DNA of 64,000 nucleotides from Areca catechu (Eukaryota; Streptophyta; Magnoliopsida; Arecales; Arecaceae). Shown in pieces: positions 1 to 11,573 of this stretch. Location: contig CM038038.1 of NCBI GenBank assembly GCA_021397845.1, forward strand, positions 64,660,748 through 64,724,747, written 5' to 3'. A model generated the notes under the pieces. That model was given only the letters and a program-made list of their open reading frames with translations, was not told the origin of the DNA and searched no databases. Numbering within the stretch: the stretch's first letter is position 1; every line of letters starts with the position of its first letter. The translations under genes and the position numbers were made by a program.

Positions 1-421
1 ATTTGCAATTCTTTTCAGGGACTTCAAGTTCGTAGGAGGTTCGAAAGCGATGAAAGGTTTTTGAACATTGGAAATGGAAGCAAGCTTCAGTTCTGGCATT
101 GGAAACTATTTCTTTGTATTTCGAGTCTTATACTATCATTCTTAATGATTGTCATTTTTGAACTTTTTTTTTAGTGAATATCATTTCTGTAGGCCTATTG
201 GCTAAATATGGTTATGAATTATCTATAAAGAATGATATTTGCAATATCATGTTGAATGGTTCTAATGTGATGTATGGACAAGTGAAGAATGGCATATATG
301 TAGTGTCATAGCCTGTTACTATATTGTACACTGATAATAAATGCCCTAGGTTAGATAAGTCAGTGCTACTTATCTCTGGCACTATCAATTAGGTCATATA
401 AATAAAAATAGGATAAATAAG
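1..421 (+). pseudogene. Copia-1 protease/pre-integrase remnant
   Basis: No continuous frame survives, but the DNA aligns with 23030-23450 of Copia-2, which encodes the stretch after the DTGS protease motif and the GAG-pre-integrase segment. Recognisable pieces are the 'ISVGLLAKYGYEL' type segment near 180-220 and the region around 370-420 that should encode the zinc-binding N-terminus of integrase. A run of T near 160-175 and small indels break the frame. The protease active site lies off the left edge. Confidence 0.7.
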
Positions 422-1411
422 TTGGTGGAAGATGGTCTGCTAGATATCACTAAGAGTGAATCTTTGCCAACTTGTGAATCTTGTCTTCTTGGAAAAATGA
501 CCAAGTCACATTTTAATGGAAAAGGTGAAAGAGCTAGTGATATTCTAAGTCTAGTACATACTGATGTATGTGGACCTATGAATATCAGTGCAAGAGGCAG
601 ATATAATTATTTCATTATATTTACAAACGATCTTTCGAGATGTGATTATGTCTACCTGATGAGACATAAGTCTGATTCATTTGAAATGTTCAAACATTAT
701 CATTATGAAGTTGAAAAAAAAACTGGGAGGTTCATTAAAACCCTTCAATCAGATCGAGGTGGTGAGTATATTTCCAGCAAGTTTCTAACTTATCTAGAGG
801 AGAATGGGATTTTCTCTCAATGGACTCCTCTAGGGATACCTCAGTTAAATGGTGTGTCTAAAAGGAGGAATCGAACTCTGTTGGACATAGTTTGATTCAT
901 GATGGGCTTAACAAGTCTGCCTAAATCTTTTGCGGGATATGCTCTTGAGTCAATGTCTTACCTTCTGAACAGAGTTCCAAGTAAATCCATTAATAAAACA
1001 CCATATGAGATATGGACTAGGTGCAAGCCAACTCTCTCTCACCTTCAAGTTTGGGGGTGTCTGACATATGTCAGGTGTTTGGAGATGGATAAGATAGGAC
1101 CTAAGTCTGATAGGTGTCTTTTTGTTGCGTATCCTAGAGAATCCAAAGGGTATTACTTCTATCTACATGAGGAACAAAAGTTGTTCATCAGTTTTAGAGC
1201 AACCTTTTTAGAAAGGGAGTACCTTGGTGAAGGCACTCAAGCTGCTGAGGTTGAAGTTGGAAAAGTTCAACAGATGGAAGAACCTTCTCACTTTAAGGCC
1301 ACTATAGAACCAAATTTGATTGGATCAGATCCAGAGCCCGTAGTGCAAACATTAAGGAGATCTGGTAAAGTACCACATCAACTGGATAGATACTATGATT
1401 TCTTGTTCTAG
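422..1411 (+). pseudogene. Copia-1 integrase (broken)
   Basis: Copia-type DDE integrase, which would insert cDNA into the nuclear genome. The zinc-finger cysteines CESC are followed by GKMTKS, then the first catalytic Asp in HTDVCGPM and the second in SDRGGEY. The third catalytic position, in the motif normally read as ERRNRT, is Lys here (KRRNRT), a change that fits G to A in a GAA or GAG codon. A TGA at 893-895 interrupts the frame where Copia-2 has Arg (CGA to TGA); the same frame continues to 1411 with the conserved RVWGCLAYV-like and SDRCLFVGYP-like C-terminal segments. Catalytically dead by sequence. Confidence 0.88.
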
Positions 1412-2566
1412 GATGGTGACCATGTTGAGCTCGATGAGAACAACGAGGACCCAATCACCTATATGGATGCAATGTCAAGTTCTGATTCTAAGTCATGGCT
1501 AGGAGCTATGAAATCTAAAATGGAATGCATAGAAATCAATAATGTATGAATATTGGTTGATCCACCTGAAGGGATAAATCCCATCAGGTTCAAGTGGATT
1601 TTCAAGAGGAAGCGGGGTGCAGATGGGTAGGTAGAGACCTATAAAGCCCGTATGGTTGCCAAGGGATATCATCAGCATTATGGTATTGACTATGACAAGA
1701 TATTTTTTCCTGTGGTAATGCTCAAGTCCATTCGAATTATGCTTGCTATGGCAGCACATTTAGATTATAAAATCTAGCAAATAGATGTCCGAATAGCTTT
1801 CCTAAATAGTGAGCTAGAAGAGGAGGTGTATATGATGCAACCTGAAGGGGTCACATCCATAGATGAGACTAAAGTGTTTAAGCTTCACAAGTCCATTTAT
1901 AGATTGAAGCAGGCTTCTCAGAGTTGGAACATGCATTTTGATAAGTATATCAAGATGTATGGCTTAGTTAGGAACGAAGAGGAACCTTGTATATATAAAA
2001 GGACAAATGGTTCTATAGTTGTATTTCTTGTTTTGTATGTGGATGACATTCTCTTAATCAGGAATGACATTCCAACATTGCAAGAAATAAAGGTCTGGCT
2101 TTCATCTTAATTCTCTATAAAAGACTTGGGTGAAGCCTCCCACATACTAGGTATGAAGATCAATAGAGATAGATCTAAGAGGCTTCTGGGACTGTCCCAA
2201 TCTATGTACATAGACACCATGCTGAAGCGGTTCAGTATGGAGAATTCCAAAAGGGGATATCTTTTGGTAGGTCATGGAATTACTATTTCCAAGAAAGATT
2301 GTGCAACAACTCCTAAGGAAAGTGAGCTTATATGTAGAATTCCATATACTTCGACAGTGGGTTCTATTATGTATGCTATGTTATGTACTAGACCCGACAT
2401 GGCATACTCATTAGGGATAGTAAGCAGATACCATTCTGATCCAAGTGAAGTTCATTTGAAAATTATTAAGAACATTCTTAAGTATTTGAAAAATACTAAG
2501 GACCAATGGCTTATTTATAGAGATTTTGATTTAAAACTTGTGGGGTATACTGACTCCAATTTTTAG
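1412..2566 (+). pseudogene. Copia-1 reverse transcriptase (broken)
   Basis: Copia-type reverse transcriptase, which copies element RNA into cDNA. Visible motifs are FKWIFKRKRG, YKARMVAKGY, an MDVRAAFLNGELEEEVYM-like segment (first Asp region, here IDVRIAFLN), KQASQSWN, and the catalytic YVDD at 2036-2047. Internal stops fall where the relative Copia-2 has Trp (NVW, near 1547; IWQ, near 1777) or Gln (near 2108). The frame ends at a TAG where Copia-2 reads Gln in SFQSD. All are single transitions from TGG or CAG/CAA. Confidence 0.9.
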
Positions 2567-2975
2567 TCAGATACTGATGATAGTAAGAGTATATCAGTTT
2601 TGTGTTTACTTTTATTGGTGGAGCAGTCTGCTAGAAAAGTTTCAAGTGGCATACAGTGGCTGATTTTATTTGTGAGGCGGAGTATATTGCAGCATCAGAT
2701 GCAGCAAAGGAGGCTGTGTGGTTACGGAAGTTCTTAGGCGAGCTAGGAGTGGCACGTTTCTTAGATGGTCCTGTTCTAGTATATTGTGACAGCACTGGAG
2801 CCATAGCTCAAGCTAAAGAGCCAAAATCACATCAGCGGACCAAGCATATTCTATGTCATTATCACCTTGTCTGGGAGATTATTGAATGAGGTGATATCGA
2901 GCTTCTGTAGATCGATGGTAAGGAGAACTTGGCCCACCCCTTCACTAAAGCCATTGGAATACAAGAGTTCAATGA
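2567..2975 (+). pseudogene. Copia-1 RNase H remnant
   Basis: RNase H domain of the pol polyprotein, which degrades RNA in RNA:DNA hybrids. It is frameshifted near 2600-2655, then readable with the conserved CEAEYIAASDAAKEAVWLRKF segment, VYCDSTGAIA, and KSHQRTKHI. The tail reads to the GKENLAHPFTKAIG region before the polypurine tract, with stops near 2887 and 2910. Confidence 0.88.
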
Positions 2976-3034
2976 CTGTAAATGGAAGATGGGAATCAGA
3001 TTATGTTCCGATTGGCTTTAGTTCAGGTGGGAGT

Positions 3035-3995
3035 TGTTGGAAAATGTGTGTCCCAAAGCCAATTGTCTAGGTTGTAGATAGTTGTACAACTCATGTATAT
3101 ATATATGAATTATTGAATTGAATAAAATGTTTATTCTGGCTGTTCATCATATGTCATCTTTCTAATTGAACTCTTGTGTGATGATGTCCTTTGAGCTACC
3201 TTGTATGCAATGTAGAGAGGATATGTCGTGTAGTTCATAAACTAGTTCACGACCAAAGGATATGTCATTTTAGGATGATGGTGTATCGAGAATAGGTCGT
3301 TGATGTCATATCTGTTGGTTGTCCTCTTTACCAAGTAGCATGGAGATGCTGGTATGACATTAGTTGTTATATTCGACACTTCACTGAGCATGACTCTTAT
3401 ACGAGATTCTCTTTCTTCCAAAGAGAAGTTTTGTATTAGAATGTGGACATAAATTATTCCTCTGACTTGATCTCACTATGGCAACTTGCAAGCAACTGAC
3501 TATGCTTAGGTGCCGGACTATATAGATTTCTAATTCGGTGATGGAAGGTTGCTGGGTACAATCAAGTACTTGTGCAGTGGTAGTAGGATCAAAATAGGAT
3601 TGATCTCTCCAAATGGTTTGGATTGAATGCTTAATATACCTCAATTGAGAAAGACCTTGGCTAGGGCATTCCTTATAAGGAGTTATAGGGATTCTTTGTC
3701 TGAGACATATTGAGATGGACTGATTAGGGTTAGGTAGTTTAACCCTAAGCCATTCGGAGCATTAGGAGATTAAAGGATAAAGTTCAGTGGTACTCCATAT
3801 TCGACAGGTTCTTGTTGCTCTTCAACCTTCGACCTATCCGGATACTGGGTGTCATTGCTGGATGGTGACTTTGGCTAGTACAAAAATGTTTCTGTGCTAC
3901 CGATTTAGTGTTTTAACCTACGGGGTCACACACCATGGGATTTCTTCTTGATTTGTTGGCTTAAGAACGATTGAAAATTATTCCTAATTCATTTG
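3035..3995 (+). repeat. Copia-1 3' LTR, truncated
   Basis: Starts TGTTGGAAAATGTG directly after the polypurine tract TCAGGTGGGAGT (3023-3034). It aligns with the first half of the Copia-2 LTRs (9705 and 26055), for example in the stretch on ATGATGTCCTTTGAGCTACC and the segment GACCTATCCGGA. It stops at 3995 where the Gypsy-A LTR begins, so roughly half is present; the remainder lies beyond the window. Confidence 0.85.
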
Positions 3996-5640
3996 TGGTG
4001 CAGACACCAGGGCCAGAAGGAATCGACAGGTTAATCCTACATCCCTATGGATCACCAGTGAAAAAAGCCCTAAGCCCAAGCCCCAGATCACTTGTAAATA
4101 TTTATTTTAAATTTTATTATTTTAGTCGAGGTCAATTCAGCCCTAAACCCTTTGATCCAAAATTTAGTTTGTGAAAAAACCCCTAAACCCAAAATTGAGT
4201 CTGTGTAAAAAATTCCTAAACCCAAATGAAACCTGTATATATATAAACCCTATTTATCCAGTTGAGTCAAACCTTTTTTACCAAGTTAAAATATTTGTTT
4301 AGTTTGAAGCGGGACTAAAGATGCATGCAAAGTGTTTTTGTATTTTTTAAGTATCGAGTTAGGTGATTAAATCCCAAAAATAAAGCCTAGATCTAAAAGC
4401 AAGGAATTCTATGTAAAAATTAGAAGCAACAACTTGCAAAAACACCCTTAAACTGATAGAAAAGAAGGACTGTTGAGGCTGAGAAGCACCGATTAGGCTA
4501 GTTCTCCTTCAATATTGCTACTGGCAAGTTGAGGGGGTGTACCTGACAGGAATTTGATGATGAATCCTTGAAGAGTTCTCTCGACGCTCCCGGATGTGGC
4601 TTGGAAGATCAAGCTAAAGATCCCACGGATCCGTGGCTTTCAACCCGATGACCCGAAAGCGGTTCGGCTGGAATTGTTGGATTCATAGACTCTGAGGGAC
4701 CTGCAAATCACCTATCAAGGGTTAGAAAATAATGTAGGGATGATGTAAAAAATTGAAAATAGGAAGGGAAGAGAGTGATTTGTGTTAGGCAGCCAAGGTT
4801 GAAGAAAGCTACTTCTAGGGTTTTGATGGGGGCTTGGAGGCAGGGCACAGGAGGCTAGGAAGGGGAAGGGGTTCACATAGATTCTCCTTAGCACACAGCA
4901 AGCACACAACAATAGATTGAAAACTCAATATATTTCATGAAAAAAAGATGTGAATACATGAGAGGGGGGCCTCTTAAATAGGCTCACAAACTTGTCCCCC
5001 AAGTAAGGGTATACAAGACAATTCATAGGAATTTGACTCCAACCCAAACCCTAGCTAGAATACATGGTATCCCACTCTTCTTCTTTCCCTCAAACTCTCC
5101 CTCTCTCACTTGCCTTGGTCGGCTAAGGGAGGTGACCCTAAGTGGCCGACCAAGAGGAGGTGATCATAAGGTAGTGTGGCACCATATGATGCTTCTCTTG
5201 GGCCTTGGGTGGCCCAGTATGCTCCAAGATGTGGTCCAAGATTCCAGGCTGCGTTCCAGGGTTCCAGGGCCTTCAACTTTTCTCGTTGGGTCTTCCATGA
5301 TCTTCAAGTGTGGTTCCATGACTTCAAGCTGGTTGGGTCTTCACTTATATTGAGTCTTCTACTTACAAAAAGTGGACTGGACTCACTACAGGACTTAGAA
5401 TATGACTAGCTCAACATGAGCCGACTAGACTAACCATATCCTGAAACTGATCAAACTCTGAATACAGGACTTGAATAATAAAAAAACCCAAAAGGAATAG
5501 GACACAAGGGCCAAAGTGGGGACTCAAATGGGCTATGCCTTTATTACAAACCAGACTCAAATACTAAAAAGGACTAATCAGATAACCACAGAGGATTGAT
5601 AAGCCTCTGCCTAAGTCTGGTGCCTTTGGTGTCTGCACCA
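3996..5640 (-). repeat. Gypsy-A 3' LTR
   Basis: Bounded on the left by TGGTGCAGACACCA and on the right by the exact inverted copy, a 14-bp perfect terminal inverted repeat that is itself near-palindromic (TGGTG-CAGA-CACCA). The minus-strand start follows a purine-rich tract (5641-5657). A TATA-like TATTTAAG lies on the minus strand at about 4974-4980. The body resembles the Gypsy-4 LTR at 63090 (GACACC, AGGCACCAGA and AGGCAGAGGC segments and the TATA surroundings), so both belong to one family. No coding content was recognised. Confidence 0.78.
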
Positions 5641-5867
5641 ATTCTCCTGGGATGGGAGGAACTCGACCCTGTTGAGTAAGGATCACTCCGTCTCTGGTAT
5701 CTCTCAAGAAGGTCTAGGTCGAGGCGTTGTAAGTCCTCTCGAGTAATCCACGAATAATAGAATTCAGGCCGGCCTTGGGCCCCGGGTCATGATAGCTTGA
5801 TCATCCAGGATATGCTCAATCTATTTTTCTCTCTCAGGCTAATTTATAGGTGGACACTCTAGGCTAG
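5641..5867 (-). pseudogene. Gypsy-A polyprotein C-terminus (chromodomain tail)
   Basis: The minus strand encodes HILDDQAIMTR, then after a short deletion and frameshift WITREDLQRLD and the terminal GSSSSHPRRIG that overlaps the polypurine tract. This matches the end of the Gypsy-1 polyprotein (20100-20330). The central chromodomain segment corresponding to GYQRYLVRWQG is mostly deleted. The other half of the same coding region is at 41872-42158, across the Sirevirus. Confidence 0.82.
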
Positions 5868-6759
5868 TGTTTCCCAGGTGGCTACCCAAGAGGGGGGGTG
5901 AATTGGATATTTAAAAAACTTAAGCAGATAATATGCTTTTAAAAATTCCTTTAAGAGTGTTAGGTGCTGTGTCAGAGGTATAACTTGCAGAAGCTAAATA
6001 AGAACAAAGAAGCACAACACAAATATATAGAAATTATGGTGGTTCGGAGCAATCCAACTCCTACATCCACTATCCAAGATACCACTTGGGATTTTCACTA
6101 TATTCACACCCGAATATAGTAGGATTGTTTTACAGGCTCACAATCCAAAACCTCTATACTTTAGTTTTATTGGGATCACCAAAGAAATCCTAACACCCTT
6201 TGGTTTTAAACAGGATCACTAAAGAAACCCAACTTGATTTTGATAGGATCACCAAGAACCCAACACTTGGTTTTTAGCTAAGGCTCACCAAGAACCTATT
6301 TGGTTTTCCAAACGGGCTTACCAATAACCCAATAATTCAAGAATGAATTGAAAATAAATGCAATAATAAATGACAAACTCTAGTTATCGGATAGTTGTCA
6401 CTTTAGCATTGATGAAGCCTTCTTTAAATTTTCTTTAATGCACTTGAGAGGCTTCCTTTCTTTCTTCAATGAATGCTTCAATCTTCATATGTGAGTTGGT
6501 GAAGAGAGAAGTCTGCTTTGAAAGCTCACTTGTGCTCTCTTTCTTATTGGTAGATTAGATCTTCAATAAAGCATTAAGACTTTGAGGAACTCATTAACTC
6601 TTCCTTCAAGGAAGTTCAAATTCCTCAAATATATGACTTTCTATCATCCCAAGATAGTTTGAGACATTGTAGACCGTTGGGATGTGACATTTGACCATTG
6701 GAGTACCTTTTTGCATTCAAAAAAGAATTCTAGAACTAGCCGTTATGTACCTGGAAACG

Positions 6760-7245
6760 ATATTCGAGTTGGCTTGGATACTTCAAGTTGGCTCGGATCC
6801 TTCGAGTCAATAGGTCGAGTCTCCATTTCTTCAGTAGGGTTTGCTCTTTGTCTTAGGGTGCAAAAACTTCACTCTGGATGAGTTGGCTCTTGATAGCTCG
6901 GGTCGGCTCGAACTTCCATCATTGAAATCATTGTACTCGAGGAGTCGGCTCGCTTCTACTTGGGTCAACTCTTCTTCTCAGAATCAGAAAACTTCACTCT
7001 GGACGAGTCGGCTCATTGCAAATCGGGCCAGCTCGCTTTCTCAGGTCTTCAAAATTTGTTCTGGCAGAGTCAGCTCATTTTGATTGGGGCCAACTCGCCT
7101 GGCTGTTCTCAGAAAATATTAGGAATGGACTCTGGACGAGTCGGCTCAGTTCTACTTGGGATGGCTCGGATTGCTGTGTACCAGAATCCTTGGTGCGTGC
7201 CATGAGGTAGAGTCGGCTCTTTTTCGGATTGGGTTGGCTTGAGTG
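6760..7245. repeat. Cluster of GAGTCGGCTC near-palindromes in Sirevirus LTR
   Basis: At least a dozen copies of a short motif of the form GAGT(C/T)GGCT(C/T), often preceded by C, spaced irregularly at tens of bases. The motif is a degenerate palindrome (GAGTCGACTC with one mismatch). The other LTR copy carries the same cluster at 41085-41575. Relative to the TATA box at 7358-7365 it lies downstream on the minus strand, in the transcribed part of the LTR. Confidence 0.8.
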
Positions 7246-7357
7246 ACTTGATCAGAATTTTTACAAATGAACTTGAAAACACTCTTACCAACACTCTCAA
7301 ACTTTTCATACAAACCAACTCAAATGAATTTAATGCACAACACTCATAGAAGTAACC

Positions 7358-7365
7358 CTTTTATA
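7358..7365 (-). promoter_or_regulatory. TATA box in Sirevirus 3' LTR
   Basis: The plus strand reads CTTTTATA, so the minus strand reads TATAAAAG, a good core promoter element. In the 5' LTR copy the equivalent site (41679-41686) reads CTTTTACA, giving TGTAAAAG, so the promoter that should drive the element is damaged. Confidence 0.55.
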
Positions 7366-7571
7366 TGATTTTTCTTTACTTTTTCTTTGGGTTCTTCTTT
7401 TAAAAAAATATGATTACCACATAACTCAAAACAAGAAGTATAACTATAGGAGTTGAAGTTTGAACAAAAAATTAATCCTACAAAAACTTGTAAACCACTT
7501 GAAGAGTTGTCAGTAAAATATGTGCATGCTCCAATGTTTGGTTATCATCAAAATCACTTATGGGGTCAATA

Positions 7572-8394
7572 ATCTCCCCCTTTTTGATGATAACAAAACA
7601 CTGGGCATGAAAAATTCTATACATTTACATGTATAAAGGTGTTCGAAAGTAAGTATTCACATGTATCAGAGCCAATTATATTTGTAAATAAGTATCAAAG
7701 TTCTAGTGGTGAAATTGTATAATATTGATGTTAGTGCTGTTATGTATATCAAAGTATTAAACTTTGCATGCTTCATAGTATCAGAATTAGCACAAACATG
7801 GAGTATCAGAGTTTAATATTGAAAGAATTAAGACTAATATTTGAGAAATTAGAGCAAAAGAATCTCCCACTTTCTCTAGGTTTTAAAATAATGAAACAGT
7901 TAGGTTCATTTAAATGTAATCACTTTTGTGCTCCCCCTTTTTCATTCTTTTCATGCACTTTAAGAATAATTGGCGGGAAGCTCAGCAAAGAATTTTCATG
8001 ATAGCTCAATTATCAATAATGATATTGATACCATTCTCCCCCTTTTTGTCAAACAATCAAAAAGGTATTTTCAATAAAGCTTGGATTTTTGAAATAGATT
8101 GATAAAGTATTTAATATTTGTTTAAGATAATTTCACTTTCTCAATTTCATTTGAAAATTCTAATAAAAATTTATTATAGTTATATTGAAAACATTGCATG
8201 ATGAAAATAATAGAAATTATCAAAAGAACTTTCATTTCATTAAGAAATTTTGCATTCAAGGTACGAAAGAAAGTACATTCATTCAGGAAGATTTCTTTCT
8301 ATTCATGAAGTTTCTTAAAAGTACGACATACATATTGTAAAAGGTCAGAAATACAAGGATGTGATCAATACAGCCAAAAGACTATCTAAATAAC
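7572..8394 (-). other. Sirevirus 3' noncoding region with repeated polypurine tracts
   Basis: Between ORF3 and the 3' LTR there is no coding sequence. On the minus strand it holds a polypurine tract directly at the LTR (7572-7585, AAAAAGGGGGAGAT) and further copies of the same kind at 7931-7943 and 8035-8047, with a weaker one at 7861-7873. A polypurine tract primes plus-strand DNA synthesis during reverse transcription. Multiplied tracts upstream of the 3' LTR are a known Sirevirus feature. Confidence 0.8.
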
Positions 8395-9704
8395 CTATTC
8401 TTTTTTTTCTTCACTAGAAGAAGAGCTAACATCTATAACCTTATCAGAGGTTTTGGTTTTTAGAGGTTTAAACTTTAAATCCCTGAATCTAGTTCTAACT
8501 GGAGCTATAGATGTCTTAGTCTTCTTGGCTTTAGAATTTTTTTTGGTCACAACAGGTTCAGCTTTGAATAAAGGTGGATCAGATGAAGGAATCTTTGAGG
8601 GTACAGGAGATGGTTGAGTAGAAGTTTCAAGTGGCTCTTTGTTGATTAGTGAAGGAGTATCCTCAGCAGTAAATGTTTCCTTTTGAGATTGGTGTAGGAT
8701 ACATCGAATTTCCTCTTTGAAACTGTTTATCTCTTTTACCATCTTTTCCTTGTGAAGCATCTATTCTGATCTTATATTCTGCAAGCTAATATTAACTGAA
8801 TTTTGTAAATCCTTAAGTGCAGAATTTATGTGACCTGTCAGTGAATTAGAAATTATCTTCATCTTCTGAAATATTAGCTTCTTAAGTTCAGATAGAGTTA
8901 TCATTGCATGTTCAGATCTGTCTTCATCCGTGTTTCCAGGTTCATCAGCTTTAACAGCAGCAGGTTCATCCATGTCATCATCGAAGGAAGTGGCGGCTAT
9001 TTGACTAGTCATCTTCTTTATCCATACTCCCTCTTATAGTTTGTATATCCCATTCTTTTAAGAGAGTTGAAGGAATAAGTGTCTGGATGATGTAGAGGCC
9101 TACCGATCTCATCAGTTAGGTCAATTCCAGCATCTTCAAACAGTAAGGTGAATACCATACCGTACGGCAAGCATGCTTTGAGTTTTCTTGCTACCTCTCT
9201 CATTTGTATCATCATGATGAAAGGAAAGTTGAGAGGTTCTTCTTCAATAAGATGTCCCATAAAAATCATATCCTTTTCACTTACCCAATCGAAATGACCA
9301 GTTCTGGGAAGAAAAATTCTACTAATCATATTATGGAGTAGTCACATTTCTTTTGATAGCATGTTGGCTTGAACATGTTGGATGGAACTTACATCTTCTC
9401 TTTCCAAAATGAGCTTCAGTGTGTGTTCTTTGTCATTTAGGGTAAGCTTGATGGCACCGTCAGTCGGCATTCGAAGTAGGTTGCTTAACTTTTCTTCATC
9501 CATAATGACTTTCACTCCCTTAACAGTTGATTCCAAATGGTAATCTTCAAGAACTAGGTTTTCAAAGAAAGTTCTTACCAATGTAGGATAGGTTAGAATA
9601 TCCAAAGAGCAAAAAAATTTCCAGCCTTGGTTGTCAATCCAACTTCCAATCTTCATTTCCATTTCTTCCAGGAAGGAGAAATTGATCTTTCTGCCACATG
9701 TAAC
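8395..9704 (-). pseudogene. Sirevirus ORF3 (envelope-like), C-terminal part
   Basis: Downstream of pol on the minus strand, in the position of the third ORF of Sireviruses. It reads MKIGSWIDNQGW at 9656, then FLPRTGHFDWVSEKDM and LPYGMVFTLLFEDAGIDL, a pattern I recognise from plant 'putative plant transposon protein' segments. A helical stretch with heptad spacing follows (about 8700-8900), then a Lys/Ser-rich tail ending SSSSSEEKKE at 8398. Two in-frame stops (9342, 8761) and one frameshift near 9015 break it. Function is unproven; 'envelope-like' is the family name, and no transmembrane segment is evident here. The N-terminal part lies at 27953-28124, separated by Copia-2. Confidence 0.82.
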
Positions 9705-10689
9705 TATTGGTAGTTGTGTTCCAAAGCTAATCGTATAGGCTGTAGACAGTTGTGCTATCTTTGTATTTGTATATGAATTTTTTTTTAATAAATAAAAGTT
9801 ATTTTTGGTTGTCCATCATATTTACTTTTCTTGTAAGAACTCTTGTGTGATGGAGTCCTTAGAACTACATTGTTTGATATAAAGAGGATATATCAAGTAT
9901 TTCTTAAACTGGTTCACAACCAAATGATGCATTGTTATAGGACGACGATGTATCAAGTGTAGGTTGTTGTATGTCACATTTGTTGGTTGTCCTCTTAACC
10001 AAGGAGTGTGGAGACACTGGTGTGACATACAAGTGAAATGTATGACATCTCACTGAATGTGACCATCTACGGAAATCCCTTCTGCCAAAGGGTTGCTCGC
10101 GAAGGGATATGGATATATGTGTCCCTCAGTTCTGAGGTCACCATGACAGCTTGCAAGCAACTCACTGTACTTTGGTACCGAACTACCTGGATTTCTAATC
10201 CTGTGATGGAAGGTTTCTAGGTGCAGTCAAGTACTTGTGGAGCTGTGGTGGATCAAGATGGAATTGACCTCTCCAAATAATTTGGAGTGAATGACTCACT
10301 ATATCTCAATGCAGCAAAATCTTGGTCAGGGTAGTTCTTGTGAGGAGTCACAGAACTTGTGAGGTTGAGAAATGATCTGGATAAACCAAATTAGGGTTGG
10401 CAGTCTAATCCTAGGTCATCCTGAGCATTATGAGGTCAAAGGGATGAATTATATGGCAACCATATGCTAGAGGTTCTTGTGAGATGCTCTGTATCTTCGA
10501 CCTATCCGAACATCGGGTATCATTGCTAGATGAGGACTTTGACTGGTACTGAAAATGTTCCAGTGCTACCGACTTAGTGTTCAAACCTATGGGGTCACAC
10601 ACCATAGAGAGTTTCTATCTAATCTTGTGGCTAATCAATGATTTGGAATCATTTATCATCACCTGAAGTCAATATGATTGACTTTGTTC

Positions 10690-10772
10690 CAAGTGTCAAC
10701 ACTTGGAATTTTGCAAGTGTCGACACTTGATGAAGTGTCGACACTTGGAAATTTTCGAGTGTCAACACTTCT
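10690..10772. repeat. AAGTGTCGACACTT palindrome cluster, 5' LTR of Copia-2
   Basis: About four to five tandem copies of the perfect 14-bp palindrome AAGTGTCGACACTT and one-base variants, containing a SalI site core. The 3' LTR has six copies (27035-27155), so copy number has changed since insertion. Confidence 0.85.
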
Positions 10773-10986
10773 TGTGATGAGCAGAATTTCTCGGAGGATT
10801 TTGTGATTGGGAAGGTTTTGACAAGGTTTGAATTTCAAATTCAAACCAGTTTTGGCTCCAATGCTTTATGGTATGAAAGTCATGCATGCCTTAATGGGTT
10901 AGACCCATTTGGTATGGCCTTGATCCTCTCCCTTATTCTCTCCTCTCATCTCTCCTCCTTCCTTCTTTTCCCTCTCGCTGCTACCC

Positions 10987-10994
10987 TTATAAAT
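10987..10994 (+). promoter_or_regulatory. TATA box in Copia-2 5' LTR
   Basis: TTATAAAT in a C-rich context, with the equivalent TATAAAT at 27379-27385 in the 3' LTR. It is about 300 bases downstream of the palindrome cluster, a suitable arrangement for an enhancer-like array upstream of a core promoter. Confidence 0.6.
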
Positions 10995-11561
10995 GTAGGA
11001 CATTGTGGTGGTTATTGGGGTTAGACAACACAAGAACTGCAACAAAATTTTAGGAGAAAAAGATTGAGAAGAGTAGGAGAGGTTTAGGGATTGGGTGTGT
11101 GCTACCTAGCAATCAAGCTAGGTCTTGGGAAGAGGGGTTTTGGGAAGGGGTTTCTGCTCTCCTCCTAGTCTCCATGGAAGAAGAAGATCGGTAAAGGATC
11201 TCAAAGAGCTAGCACTCCAAGAGAGTTGATCAGAGTCGAGCCCAGGTGTGGATATCCTGTAGAGGCTAGATGCGTGTGTGGCTCAAGCACCCTCCTCCTT
11301 CTCATAGCTCTTCATAGCTTTTCTCCAGCACTCTCAGAGGTATAGAGGTATGACCTTTATATTTATGTTGCTTTCTTGTTTTTGATGTTATATGCATGCT
11401 AGATTATTATGCTAGATCCTGTTGCAGGCAGATCGGTAGATTGTTTTAGATCTATCTATCGAGCCTTCCACTGTGCATGTCTAAAAATATTTTAAAATGT
11501 ATATCTTCTGCCCTCTTTTCTTGCATATTGTATGCTAGGTGTAGGTGTTTTTCACCTTTAA

Positions 11562-11573
11562 TGGTATTAGAGC
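11562..11573 (+). other. Copia-2 primer-binding site
   Basis: TGGTATTAGAGC, one mismatch from TGGTATCAGAGC, the complement of the 3' end of plant initiator tRNA-Met. It lies one base after the 5' LTR and would prime minus-strand cDNA synthesis. Confidence 0.9.

Larger units (their letters stand above)
1..3995 (+). mobile_element. Copia-1, truncated Ty1/copia element
   Basis: Ty1/copia element entering from the left edge, with its 5' LTR and gag outside the window. Order seen is protease/pre-integrase remnant, integrase, reverse transcriptase, RNase H, polypurine tract, partial 3' LTR. Integrase lying before RT is the diagnostic copia order. It is a diverged relative of Copia-2 further right; the two align through pol and LTR. 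The 3' LTR is cut at 3995 by Gypsy-A, leaving one visible TSD copy (ATTTG, 3991-3995). Many stop codons and several frameshifts show it is dead, and as the host of all other insertions it is inferred to be the oldest element here. Confidence 0.9.
5868..7571 (-). repeat. Sirevirus 3' LTR (uninterrupted)
   Basis: Starts TGTTTCCCAGG on the plus strand (TGTTGCCCAGG in the other LTR at 35002) and ends TCAATA next to the minus-strand polypurine tract. It aligns over its full length with 35002-35248 plus 40435-41871. It contains the GAGTCGGCTC repeat cluster and a minus-strand TATA box. About 1.7 kb, within the usual Sirevirus LTR range. Confidence 0.92.
9705..11560 (+). repeat. Copia-2 5' LTR
   Basis: Aligns end to end with 26055-27952. 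It contains a cluster of TGTCGACAC palindromes (10690-10772), a TATA box (10987-10994), and ends immediately before the PBS. By eye the two LTRs differ by several percent, including a different number of palindrome repeats. Confidence 0.92.
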
